From positions 1 to 9,674 of the forward strand of contig PBTU01000027.1 of NCBI GenBank assembly GCA_002729295.1: a stretch of 9,674 bases of DNA, written 5' to 3'. Both the position numbers and the translations under genes were made by a program. Below the pieces are notes generated by a model, which searched no databases, was not told where the DNA came from, and was given only the letters and a program-made list of their open reading frames with translations. This document shows positions 1 to 5,469 of the stretch, piece after piece. Source of the DNA: Verrucomicrobiales bacterium (lineage in GTDB: Bacteria > Verrucomicrobiota > Verrucomicrobiia > Verrucomicrobiales > Akkermansiaceae). Position 1 is the stretch's first letter; every line of letters begins with the position of its first letter.

Positions 1-1
1 C

Positions 2-160
2 GGCAACAACGCCGGCCACGGCGCCGGCAACCTCATCAAAGACCTTGCCCCAATCGCCGGCGGCAAAGGCGGTGGCAAACCCGACATGGCCCGAGGCGCC
101 GCCGGAGAGAGAGGCAATGCCAACAAACTCCGGGCCGCCGCCGAAGCCAAACTCAAGTAG
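2..160 (+). CDS. alaS: Alanyl-tRNA synthetase, C-terminal end (5' part outside window)
   Basis: Only the last 52 residues are present; the frame is open from the left edge and stops at TAG 158-160. The glycine-rich segment GGKGGGKPDMARG followed by an Ala/Lys-rich helix is the hallmark of the extreme C-terminus of bacterial AlaS (the C-Ala/DHHA1 region), which closely resembles the E. coli version. AlaS charges tRNA-Ala in the cytoplasm; this domain helps bind the tRNA elbow and links the aminoacylation and editing activities. The catalytic core, editing domain and start lie outside the window, so completeness cannot be judged. The next gene converges on it from the right, so the 120-bp gap should hold terminators for both. 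The identification rests on motif recall, not an alignment, but the signature is distinctive. Confidence 0.9.
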   Translation, partial: GNNAGHGAGNLIKDLAPIAGGKGGGKPDMARGAAGERGNANKLRAAAEAKLK

Positions 161-179
161 CCGAAATTTAGCGGTATAG

Positions 180-196
180 AAAACGACACCCGTTTT
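180..196. terminator. Weak possible bidirectional terminator hairpin
   Basis: AAAACG and CGTTTT form a perfect 6-bp inverted repeat around a 5-base loop in the gap between two convergent genes. Read in either direction the right arm ends in four T. The stem has only two G-C pairs and no further T-tract, so it is weak. The position, 20 bases after the alaS stop, is the main support. The rest of the 161-280 gap shows no gene. Confidence 0.3.
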
Positions 197-280
197 GTAG
201 CCAGTAAATTCTGGAGTTTGTTGATGTTCAACCTGATCAGTAGGGATTCAATTTGAGGGCTCTAGCGCTCCCGCCTGATA

Positions 281-928
281 CTACTTCTTGATCGGAAAAT
301 CGATGCGCATTTTACCGTCTTCAAAAATCACGCGGCCTGCGGCCTCCTTGATAATCTCTTTTTTGATCCAACCGATTTCGGTTTCAAAGAGATCACTCAG
401 CGAACCAAAACTCTCCTGGGTGAAGAGCAGAAATCCTTGCGGAACACGAACCTGCCCGAAGCGCCCCCCAATCGCGAGGATGTTCAAGAAGGCCCCGCCG
501 TCTTTGTGAATATAGTTGGTGAAGGTTCCGTCTTCCTTTTTCTTTCGCTCCACCCTGATGAACATCGATACGGTATGCGGACGACCATCGACTTCACGCT
601 CGATGATAAGCTCGGCGCGGCCACCTTCGGTTTCTTCAAAGCGCACCCAAACTCCTTTGAGTTTCACATGATCAGCGAGCTGACCTTCCTGCCGGACCTT
701 GATGTTATTCGCCAGCCAGGTGTTCATCTGACGTTCCGAGATTTCGACAGACTGTCGAAGCCTGGCCGCCATCCCGATCATAATCGAGACATCGGAAGGG
801 CGAGGCTCGCGATCCGTCTCATCAAAGCCATCAATATCCGAGAGATCCTGCCCCTGAAAACTTCCATAGACCCCGTATCCGAGACCAGCCACGAGAAGGA
901 CCGAAGAGAGAATGAAGAGTTTCTTCAT
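281..928 (-). CDS. Membrane-anchored protein of unknown function (215 aa)
   Basis: I do not recognise a family. The protein begins with two lysines and a hydrophobic stretch at about residues 4-23, with no convincing signal-peptidase site, so it is probably an N-terminal membrane anchor with the rest outside the cytoplasm. An acidic linker (28-41) follows. Then comes ISERQMNTWL (63-72), and a stretch of alternating polar and hydrophobic residues that looks beta-rich, containing a basic cluster RVERKKK. A glycine-containing segment (FLNILAIGGRFG) follows, then a charged, likely helical region and a last beta-hairpin-like end. An anchor followed by a 'se..N.WL' motif and beta strands recalls other bacterial membrane-anchored extracellular proteins such as the YpmS type, but that is only a resemblance in layout. 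The ATG at 926-928 is the only start that keeps the anchor; no Shine-Dalgarno is visible. It lies 99 bp downstream of the fmdB-like gene and converges with alaS. Confidence 0.8.
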   Translation of the reverse strand: MKKLFILSSVLLVAGLGYGVYGSFQGQDLSDIDGFDETDREPRPSDVSIMIGMAARLRQSVEISERQMNTWLANNIKVRQEGQLADHVKLKGVWVRFEETEGGRAELIIEREVDGRPHTVSMFIRVERKKKEDGTFTNYIHKDGGAFLNILAIGGRFGQVRVPQGFLLFTQESFGSLSDLFETEIGWIKKEIIKEAAGRVIFEDGKMRIDFPIKK

Positions 929-975
929 AAATGAGGGTCGCCCATCCCCCGCGCCTTGACAAGCTCACATCACGA

Positions 976-996
976 TTGAAGCCGCAAGCGGTTCAA
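976..996. repeat. Inverted repeat, hairpin with CAAG loop
   Basis: TTGAA-(g)-CCG and CGGTTCAA pair around the loop CAAG with one bulged G. It lies in the 929-1027 gap between the fmdB-like gene and the 215-aa gene, directly next to a second hairpin that shares the TTGAACCG arm on the minus strand. It may be part of a compound terminator or an mRNA-processing or attenuation structure ahead of the 215-aa gene. There is no T-tract after it in the minus direction. Confidence 0.35.
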
Positions 997-1014
997 AAAA
1001 CCCGGACCCCGGTT
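995..1014 (-). terminator. Possible terminator after the fmdB-like gene
   Basis: On the minus strand, starting 14 bases after the fmdB-like stop, AACCGG pairs with CCGGGTT (one bulged G, 3-base loop) and runs into six T (A995-A1000 on the given strand). This has the shape of a short rho-independent terminator, but the stem is small and shares its T's with the tract. Termination may be partial. Confidence 0.35.
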
Positions 1015-1027
1015 CAAGTCGCTACGC

Positions 1028-1294
1028 TCAGGCCTTCTTTTCAGGCTTGGGATCAGCCTTGGGCCTGCTGCTCTCTGCCTCCTTCTTTTCGCCGGACTTG
1101 TAGGAATCAGAACGATAATCGGTCTGGTAAAAGCCGGTTCCTTTAAAAATAAGACCCGCTCCGGTGCCCAGAAGGCGTTTTATGGGACCGTCGCAATCCT
1201 CTAGCGGGCAATCGGTTAGCTTGTCATCATTCATGCTCTGAAAAACTTCAAAGACATGATCACACTTGTGGCACTTGTAATCGTAGTTGGGCAT
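1028..1294 (-). CDS. FmdB-family zinc ribbon protein
   Basis: An 88-residue protein starting MPNYDYKCHKCDHVFEVFQS, the standard opening of the FmdB/CxxC-CxxC small regulatory protein family. C8-x2-C11 and C29-x4-C34 would bind one zinc ion. The central IKRLLGTGAGLIFKGTGFY and TDYR segment is also typical, followed by a charged, disordered Lys/Glu/Pro tail (about 62-88). The family is named after a putative regulator of formamidase and amidase genes, but its molecular role is generally unknown and it is near-ubiquitous in many phyla, so no pathway should be inferred. The second cysteine pair has four residues between the cysteines rather than the two usual in the family. The gene starts 11 bp after the LDH2-type dehydrogenase stop, so the two are likely co-transcribed; no Shine-Dalgarno is seen. 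Confidence 0.9.
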   Translation of the reverse strand: MPNYDYKCHKCDHVFEVFQSMNDDKLTDCPLEDCDGPIKRLLGTGAGLIFKGTGFYQTDYRSDSYKSGEKKEAESSRPKADPKPEKKA

Positions 1295-1305
1295 GGCTCG
1301 GTGAA

Positions 1306-2388
1306 TTACGCCTCCTCAGGGGCGAAGTTTTCCAATTCCCAGCCCGAAATCCCGACTTCATCGGCGAGTTCCTTCATTTCGGCCAATTCCGCTTCCGAGA
1401 AGAGCAAGCCACCGGCTTTCTCGGTGCGCTGACGGAAGCCCGCTTCGATCTGCCCGGGAAGAAGGCACTTTTCGTTGCCGTGCCCGAGAATATCATCAAT
1501 GACGGACTTCATATTGGATGACTGGTTGCCACCTCCCACAAATGATCCGCTGGACCACGCATCTGGGTGAATGACCTGAAAGTAGAAACAAGACGTGGTC
1601 TTCGCTCCTTCACGGCCACGTTCGGTGGGAATACTGCCCCCAATAAATCCGCCGACCAATTCGTTGATCAAGGCCATGCCGTAGCCCTTGTGCGCGCCGA
1701 AGGGCAGCAGCGAGGCCACCTTGTTTGGGTCACGGGTCTCATTTCCGTCGGCGTCAACCGCCGCGCCCGGAGGGAGTTCTTTTCCTTCGCGCTTGAGCTG
1801 CTGCACTCGGCCCATCGCAACGGTGGAGGTAGCCCAGTCGATCACGATTGGAAATCCATTGGCGTCCTGCGTTGGGAATCCCCACGAGTGAGGATTGGTG
1901 CCGAGAGTGGGGTATTTTCCGAAGAAAGGAACCACTTCAGCAAGAGTCGAGGTGCAGTTGGTATAAGCAATGTAGCCACGCTCTGCAGCCTTCATGACAT
2001 AACCGCCACCCCAGAGGTAGTGGAAAGCGTTATCGATGGAGACCTGGCCCACGCCGTATTCATCTGCCATTTCAATGCAGCGATCAATCGCCGCCACCGC
2101 TACGGCCTGGCCGAGCTTCTTGTTGGCATTCCAAACTTCGCTCGCCTTGAAGCGATCGTTGACGACTTCGACCTGCGCTCCAGGAACACATCCGCCGGTC
2201 GCGGAACCAAAGAGGTGATCGAGGTGCAGGGCCTTCAGGGCATTGTGAGTACGAATCCCGTGACGGGTCGCATCCTGACAAACTCCTGCCGCTACGGCTG
2301 ATTCGTCGGCATCATAGCCTCGGGCTTCATAGGCCGCCTGGACCAGAACATCGTGCTTATGGGCAGGGACTACGTGAAATTCGCTCAT
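1306..2388 (-). CDS. LDH2-family malate/2-hydroxyacid dehydrogenase
   Basis: 360 residues, the usual length for the Ldh_2 family (malate, L-lactate, ureidoglycolate, sulfolactate and 2,3-diketogulonate dehydrogenases), which oxidise 2-hydroxyacids with NAD(P) in the cytoplasm and are unrelated to Rossmann-fold LDH/MDH. Family landmarks are seen in order: HGIRTHN (43-49, with the expected active-site His in the T-H position), NAFHYLWGGG (120-129), LGTNPHSWGFPT (162-173, cofactor region), DWATSTVAMGRV (184-195) and HKGYGMAL (233-240). The substrate cannot be fixed from sequence; malate is the common annotation of this subgroup. The open frame continues 60 codons upstream, but that stretch lies mostly inside the 3' end of the PQQ gene, so the ATG at 2386-2388 (MSEFHVVPA) is chosen. 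No clear Shine-Dalgarno. The fmdB-like gene follows at 11 bp; the PQQ gene lies 82 bp upstream. Confidence 0.85.
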   Translation of the reverse strand: MSEFHVVPAHKHDVLVQAAYEARGYDADESAVAAGVCQDATRHGIRTHNALKALHLDHLFGSATGGCVPGAQVEVVNDRFKASEVWNANKKLGQAVAVAAIDRCIEMADEYGVGQVSIDNAFHYLWGGGYVMKAAERGYIAYTNCTSTLAEVVPFFGKYPTLGTNPHSWGFPTQDANGFPIVIDWATSTVAMGRVQQLKREGKELPPGAAVDADGNETRDPNKVASLLPFGAHKGYGMALINELVGGFIGGSIPTERGREGAKTTSCFYFQVIHPDAWSSGSFVGGGNQSSNMKSVIDDILGHGNEKCLLPGQIEAGFRQRTEKAGGLLFSEAELAEMKELADEVGISGWELENFAPEEA

Positions 2389-2448
2389 CGGTTTGAAATC
2401 TGATTGGGAGCAGAGACTGAATTCTGCCCGACAAATGGCAAGCCGGAA

Positions 2449-2462
2449 GCGCTCCGTAGCGC
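2449..2462 (-). terminator. Small GC hairpin between PQQ gene and dehydrogenase gene
   Basis: GCGCT and AGCGC form a perfect 5-bp stem with a 4-base loop, nine bases after the PQQ gene stop. In the minus direction it is followed only by TTCC, not a real T-tract, so it could at best attenuate transcription into the dehydrogenase gene, or protect an mRNA end. Confidence 0.25.
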
Positions 2463-2470
2463 AATCTGCC

Positions 2471-3763
2471 CTATTTTTTCCCGACGCGGTATACGTGTGA
2501 CTTGGAACGCAAGTAGATCGAACTCCCGTCGAGCGCTGGAGAGGCCATAAAGCCATCTTCAAATTCATTCGCCGCCACGATCTCCAACTCCGGTCCCGGC
2601 TTCACCACGACGACTTTTCCTTCCTCACTTGGGAAATACAATAGTCCGTCGGCATACACACCCGAGCCCGAAAACTTGGCCTTTAAGCTGATATACTTCT
2701 CAATCTCACCGCTCTTGGCATCGATCCGACTCAGGATTCCCGTCTCGTTCGTGACATAGATTTTCCCGTCCACAATTAGCGGCGAGGAACGATTAGGCAT
2801 ACGCTTAAAAATATCCCACTCGATGTGGCTCTTGGTGACATCACCCTCCAACTTTTCATCGAGCCGGACGCCCAAAAGATGTGCCTTCCCGAAGCCGGTA
2901 TTAATAATCGCCATCTCATTCCCGATAAAGGCGGGCGTCGCGGCATTCGAAAATCCTTTGTAGGTAAGCTTCCACAATTCCTTGCCGCTATCCGCATTAT
3001 AGCCGTAACAAGCCTTCGCTCCCGGGCTCACCAATTGTACAACACCATTCACGGTCACAAAGTTCGGCGTGGTATAAGCCTTCCTAAAATCACCATCGCC
3101 ACGAATCTTACCGCCTTCTTCAACGTCGCCAAAATCAGTGGTGCGATCGGTCTTCCAAACGGTCTTGCCCGTCTTCTTATTCAGGGCAACGAGATACTGC
3201 ACATCGACTCCGTCCATCGAAAGAATGAGCGTCTCTTTATAGAGAACCACCGAAGAACCCGGCCCACGGAAATGTTGACACGGCAAATCCCTACGCTCCC
3301 AGATTGCCTTCCCGGTCTTGCGGTCCAGCGCTGTCGTTCCGTAGCTTCCGAAGTGAATATATACCCGTTCCTCATCAATAGTCGGCGAACATGACCCGTA
3401 GCCATTCACCTTATTGCTGAGAGGTTCCGGCTCCTTATTTTCAAAAAGGAGAATGTCATAAATTTTCTTCCCGGTTTCCTTGTCGAGACACACTGCGGAC
3501 ATCTTCTTTCCGTCCTCGGTGGCATTGGTCACCCAAACCTGATCGCCGAGCACCACCGGAGTCGACCAGGCGCGGCCGGTTACGGGCGTTTTCCAAACAA
3601 CATTCTTTCCCTCTCCAAATTCAGTGAGAAATCCATGGGGCTTTCCATCCTCCCGGACCGGGTAAATCCCGTCGTTCGTTGGCCCGCGAAATTGTCGCCA
3701 TTCAGCTAAAGCCGGAGAAACCAGCCCCGCCAAAAGCCCAAGAATCATCACCCGTTTCTGCAT
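2471..3763 (-). CDS. Secreted PQQ-like beta-propeller repeat protein
   Basis: 430 residues. A signal peptide is clear: basic start, hydrophobic core and a likely cut after SPALA at residue 20. The mature protein opens with EWRQFRGP, the typical start of PQQ_2-type propeller proteins abundant in planctomycetes and verrucomicrobia. Blade-type repeats of the form ALD.KTGK..W recur: ALDRKTGKAIWE, ALNKKTGKTVWK, GYNADSGKELWK and RIDAKSGEIEKY. The fold resembles quinoprotein dehydrogenases and BamB, but I do not see the catalytic features of a real PQQ enzyme, so binding or scaffolding is as likely as catalysis. Function is unknown. The frame is open 33 codons further upstream, but that would overlap the HD gene and destroy the signal peptide. 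The chosen ATG (3761-3763) has AGGA eight bases upstream (complement of 3772-3775), one of the few visible Shine-Dalgarno-like sites here. It lies 31 bp downstream of the HD gene, probably in one operon. Confidence 0.85.
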   Translation of the reverse strand: MQKRVMILGLLAGLVSPALAEWRQFRGPTNDGIYPVREDGKPHGFLTEFGEGKNVVWKTPVTGRAWSTPVVLGDQVWVTNATEDGKKMSAVCLDKETGKKIYDILLFENKEPEPLSNKVNGYGSCSPTIDEERVYIHFGSYGTTALDRKTGKAIWERRDLPCQHFRGPGSSVVLYKETLILSMDGVDVQYLVALNKKTGKTVWKTDRTTDFGDVEEGGKIRGDGDFRKAYTTPNFVTVNGVVQLVSPGAKACYGYNADSGKELWKLTYKGFSNAATPAFIGNEMAIINTGFGKAHLLGVRLDEKLEGDVTKSHIEWDIFKRMPNRSSPLIVDGKIYVTNETGILSRIDAKSGEIEKYISLKAKFSGSGVYADGLLYFPSEEGKVVVVKPGPELEIVAANEFEDGFMASPALDGSSIYLRSKSHVYRVGKK

Positions 3764-3794
3764 CCCTAAAATCCTGTCAGCATCAGCCACTCCT

Positions 3795-4433
3795 TCAAGA
3801 CAGAACTTCACGCCGCAATTGTTCAAGAAATGCCCGCAAAAAGTCCGTCCGCTCTGTTGCAAGAGCCCGACCCGCCGTTGTCTTCATGGTATTCTCCAGC
3901 TTGAGCAGCTTGCGATAAAAGTGATCCACGGCGAACTTTGCGTCCTCAGGCTCCCGCAGCTCGCAAAAAGGATCCACCCGACTCATCAGCTCCGAACCCA
4001 TATATCCCCCCAGCATCAGGCAACGGCTCAAGCCCACCGCACCGAGTGCATCCAACCGGTCCGCATCCTGCAGCACTGCTGCTTCCAAGGTTCGCGTCTC
4101 AATTCCGGCCGAAAAGCTATGTGCCTCGATCGCATGATGTATCGCCTCGAAATACTCCGCCGGATAGCCCACCTCCTCCAAATACTCCACCGCCCGGTCA
4201 GCTGCCATGACCGAGGCTTTCGAGCGATTCGGCGAATCTTTCGCCACATGGACGCAATCATGCAACCACGCAGCAGGAAGCAAGACCTCCAGCCCGAGAC
4301 CTTCCTCCCTAGCCAAATGACGGGTGTTTAAGACGACCCGCTCGATATGCTGTAAGTCATGTGCGGGATCGCCTTCCTCCTGCACCGACAACCAATCCAG
4401 GAACTGCGAACTCCATTTTTCTTCCTCTTTCAT
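3795..4433 (-). CDS. HD-domain phosphohydrolase, YedJ-like
   Basis: 212 residues, cytoplasmic, all helical in appearance. The metal-binding pattern of the HD superfamily is complete: AHDLQHIERV (24-33, with H29), WLHDCVH (56-62, H58-D59) and QDADRLDALGAVGL (122-135, D125). HHAIEAHSFSAG (99-110) and the late DHFYRKLLKL segment also match the E. coli YedJ group as I remember it, nearly end to end, with similar length. Members are predicted metal-dependent phosphohydrolases; the natural substrate is not established to my knowledge (nucleotide-type phosphates are the usual guess). The ATG at 4431-4433 has GAAGAG directly upstream. It is divergent from the DUF1080 gene across 58 bp and is followed 31 bp later by the PQQ-repeat gene. 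Confidence 0.85.
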   Translation of the reverse strand: MKEEEKWSSQFLDWLSVQEEGDPAHDLQHIERVVLNTRHLAREEGLGLEVLLPAAWLHDCVHVAKDSPNRSKASVMAADRAVEYLEEVGYPAEYFEAIHHAIEAHSFSAGIETRTLEAAVLQDADRLDALGAVGLSRCLMLGGYMGSELMSRVDPFCELREPEDAKFAVDHFYRKLLKLENTMKTTAGRALATERTDFLRAFLEQLRREVLS

Positions 4434-4491
4434 CTCTTCATTCGAAAGGCTGACGGCCTCACGCGAGTAACTTTCAGCTCAATCGAATAAC
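4434..4491. promoter_or_regulatory. Divergent intergenic region between HD and DUF1080 genes
   Basis: These 58 bases separate two divergent starts, so promoters for both must lie here or reach into the neighbouring genes. I see no convincing -35/-10 pair on either strand. A TTCGAA palindrome (4441-4446) and a weak GCTGA/TCAGC inverted repeat (4449-4453 and 4474-4478) are present but could be chance. The call rests on gene orientation only. Confidence 0.4.
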
Positions 4492-5175
4492 ATGAAAGCA
4501 CTTCTACCACTTCTTTTCCTCACCCTGCCGCTCGCGGCCGACCATCACAAAGCCAACGAACTGACTGCCGCCGAGAAAAAAGCTGGCTGGACTCTCCTAT
4601 TCGACGGCAAAACAATGAAGCATTTCCGTAACTACAAAAAGGAAGACGTCGGCGGCCAATGGGTCGTCAAGAACGGAGCCTTCACCCTACTCAAGAAAGG
4701 TGGCGGCGACATCATCACCAAAAAGCAATACGAGGCCTTTGAATTCACCGTCGATTACAAGATCACGCCCGGCGGCAATTCCGGCCTCATGTATCACGTT
4801 CAGGAAAGCGAAAGCACACCTTGGCGCACCGGGCCGGAAATCCAGATTCTCGACAACCCCAAGGGTAAGGATCCTCAAAAAGCCGGTTGGCTTTACCAGC
4901 TCTATCGTCCGGCCGAAGGTGTCGATGCCACCAAGCCCGCCGGTGAGTGGAACACCATCCGCATTCTCATCACGCCCGAAAAATGCGTCCACTGGATGAA
5001 CGGCACCAAGTATGTCGAATACGTGAAGGGCTCAGAAGACTGGGACAAGAAGGTCGCCGCTTCCAAATTCAGCAAGTTCAAGGACTTCGGCAAGGCCACC
5101 AAAGGCCACATCTGCCTCCAGGACCACGGAAACGAGGTGTCCTACCGCAACGTGAAAATCCGCGAGGTCAAGTAA
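4492..5175 (+). CDS. Secreted DUF1080 (3-keto-disaccharide hydrolase domain) protein
   Basis: 227 residues with a short signal peptide (hydrophobic core 3-14, cut near A15/A16). The rest is a single DUF1080 domain with a concanavalin-like beta-sandwich. Landmarks: GWTLLFDGKTMKHF (32-45), GQWVVKNGAF (55-64), YKITPGGNSGLMYHV (89-103), GPEIQILDN (114-122), GEWNTIRI (151-158) and GHICLQDHGNEVSYRNVKI (205-223). The domain is now named after 3-keto-disaccharide hydrolysis, part of a route that oxidises sugars at C3 before cleaving the glycosidic bond; PVC bacteria carry many copies, frequently near sulfatases and GFO/IDH oxidoreductases. No oxidoreductase partner is in this window, so this activity is inferred from family membership only. 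No Shine-Dalgarno is visible. A strong terminator follows, so it is probably transcribed alone. Confidence 0.88.
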   Translation: MKALLPLLFLTLPLAADHHKANELTAAEKKAGWTLLFDGKTMKHFRNYKKEDVGGQWVVKNGAFTLLKKGGGDIITKKQYEAFEFTVDYKITPGGNSGLMYHVQESESTPWRTGPEIQILDNPKGKDPQKAGWLYQLYRPAEGVDATKPAGEWNTIRILITPEKCVHWMNGTKYVEYVKGSEDWDKKVAASKFSKFKDFGKATKGHICLQDHGNEVSYRNVKIREVK

Positions 5176-5192
5176 CTCCTTCCCCTTATTCC

Positions 5193-5236
5193 CCCGTGCT
5201 GGTTCTTTCCTTTTCCGGCACGGGCTTTTTATTTTT
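5193..5236 (+). terminator. Strong rho-independent terminator of the DUF1080 gene
   Basis: CCCGTGCTGG (5193-5202) pairs with CCGGCACGGG (5215-5224), ten base pairs including one U-G wobble, around a 12-base pyrimidine-rich loop. It is followed by CTTTTTATTTTT. It starts 17 bases after the stop codon. No matching A-tract lies on the left side, so it should act only in the plus direction. Confidence 0.9.
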
Positions 5237-5239
5237 CCG

Positions 5240-5469
5240 ACCTCCAGATCCGACCCACTCTCCTTCCACTTCAACACCGACCATGCCATTCGCTCCGGCG
5301 ACTGGAAAATCGCCTCCGCCAAACTCAGAAAGTGGGAACTCAACACCTCTCCGGATGTCTGACTGTGCGGGCAAACGAAGTTTACTGGTCCTCGCGGCTG
5401 GAAGTTCTCGAGAACCACCCTCCTCGCCTCACCGCGATTGAGGACAGCTCATCTAGCCTTACTCTTTAA
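5240..5469 (+). pseudogene. Relic of a sulfatase C-terminus, frameshifted
   Basis: No intact gene covers this stretch, but two plus frames join into something like a sulfatase tail. Frame A (codons from 5240 to TGA 5360-5362) reads DPLSFHFNTDHAIRSGDWKI, then a short Lys/Ala segment and KWEL. This matches the sulfatase pattern 'LFFE...NRAIRSGDWKLV...PWELYDL' near the C-terminus. Just after WEL (5333-5341) the likeness moves one frame: frame B from 5347 reads LSGCLTVRANEVYWSS and then RLEVLENHPPRLTAIEDSS, resembling 'LS.D.TE.NDL...PEVLE...RL...'. It stops at TAA 5467-5469. So one small indel near 5341-5347 plus loss of everything upstream, including the FGly site, leaves about 70 codons. Third positions remain G/C rich in both frames. 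It differs from the tail of the intact neighbouring sulfatase, so it is not a local duplicate of it. This is pattern recall without an alignment. Confidence 0.55.

Noticed and set aside
437..934. A 165-codon plus-strand open frame opposite the 215-aa gene
   Set aside because: The minus-strand product has a clean membrane anchor and balanced composition; the plus reading has no recognisable features.
1567..2301. A 244-codon plus-strand open frame opposite the LDH2-type gene
   Set aside because: It lies wholly inside a well-supported gene on the other strand, and its product is Arg/His-rich with no domain pattern, as expected for an antisense shadow of a GC-rich gene.
2389..2568. 60-codon in-frame extension of the LDH2-type protein
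   Set aside because: It overlaps the 3' end of the PQQ gene and is not part of the family; MSEFHVVPA is a normal family start.
3764..3862. 33-codon in-frame extension of the PQQ protein
   Set aside because: It would bury the signal peptide and overlap the HD gene; the chosen start has an AGGA at good spacing.
4449..4478. GCTGA/TCAGC inverted repeat in the divergent gap as an operator
   Set aside because: Five-base arms with a 20-base spacer are too weak to claim.
5404..5415. Perfect 12-bp palindrome GTTCTCGAGAAC
   Set aside because: A couple of such palindromes are expected by chance in this length, and it lies within the sulfatase relic, not at a promoter.
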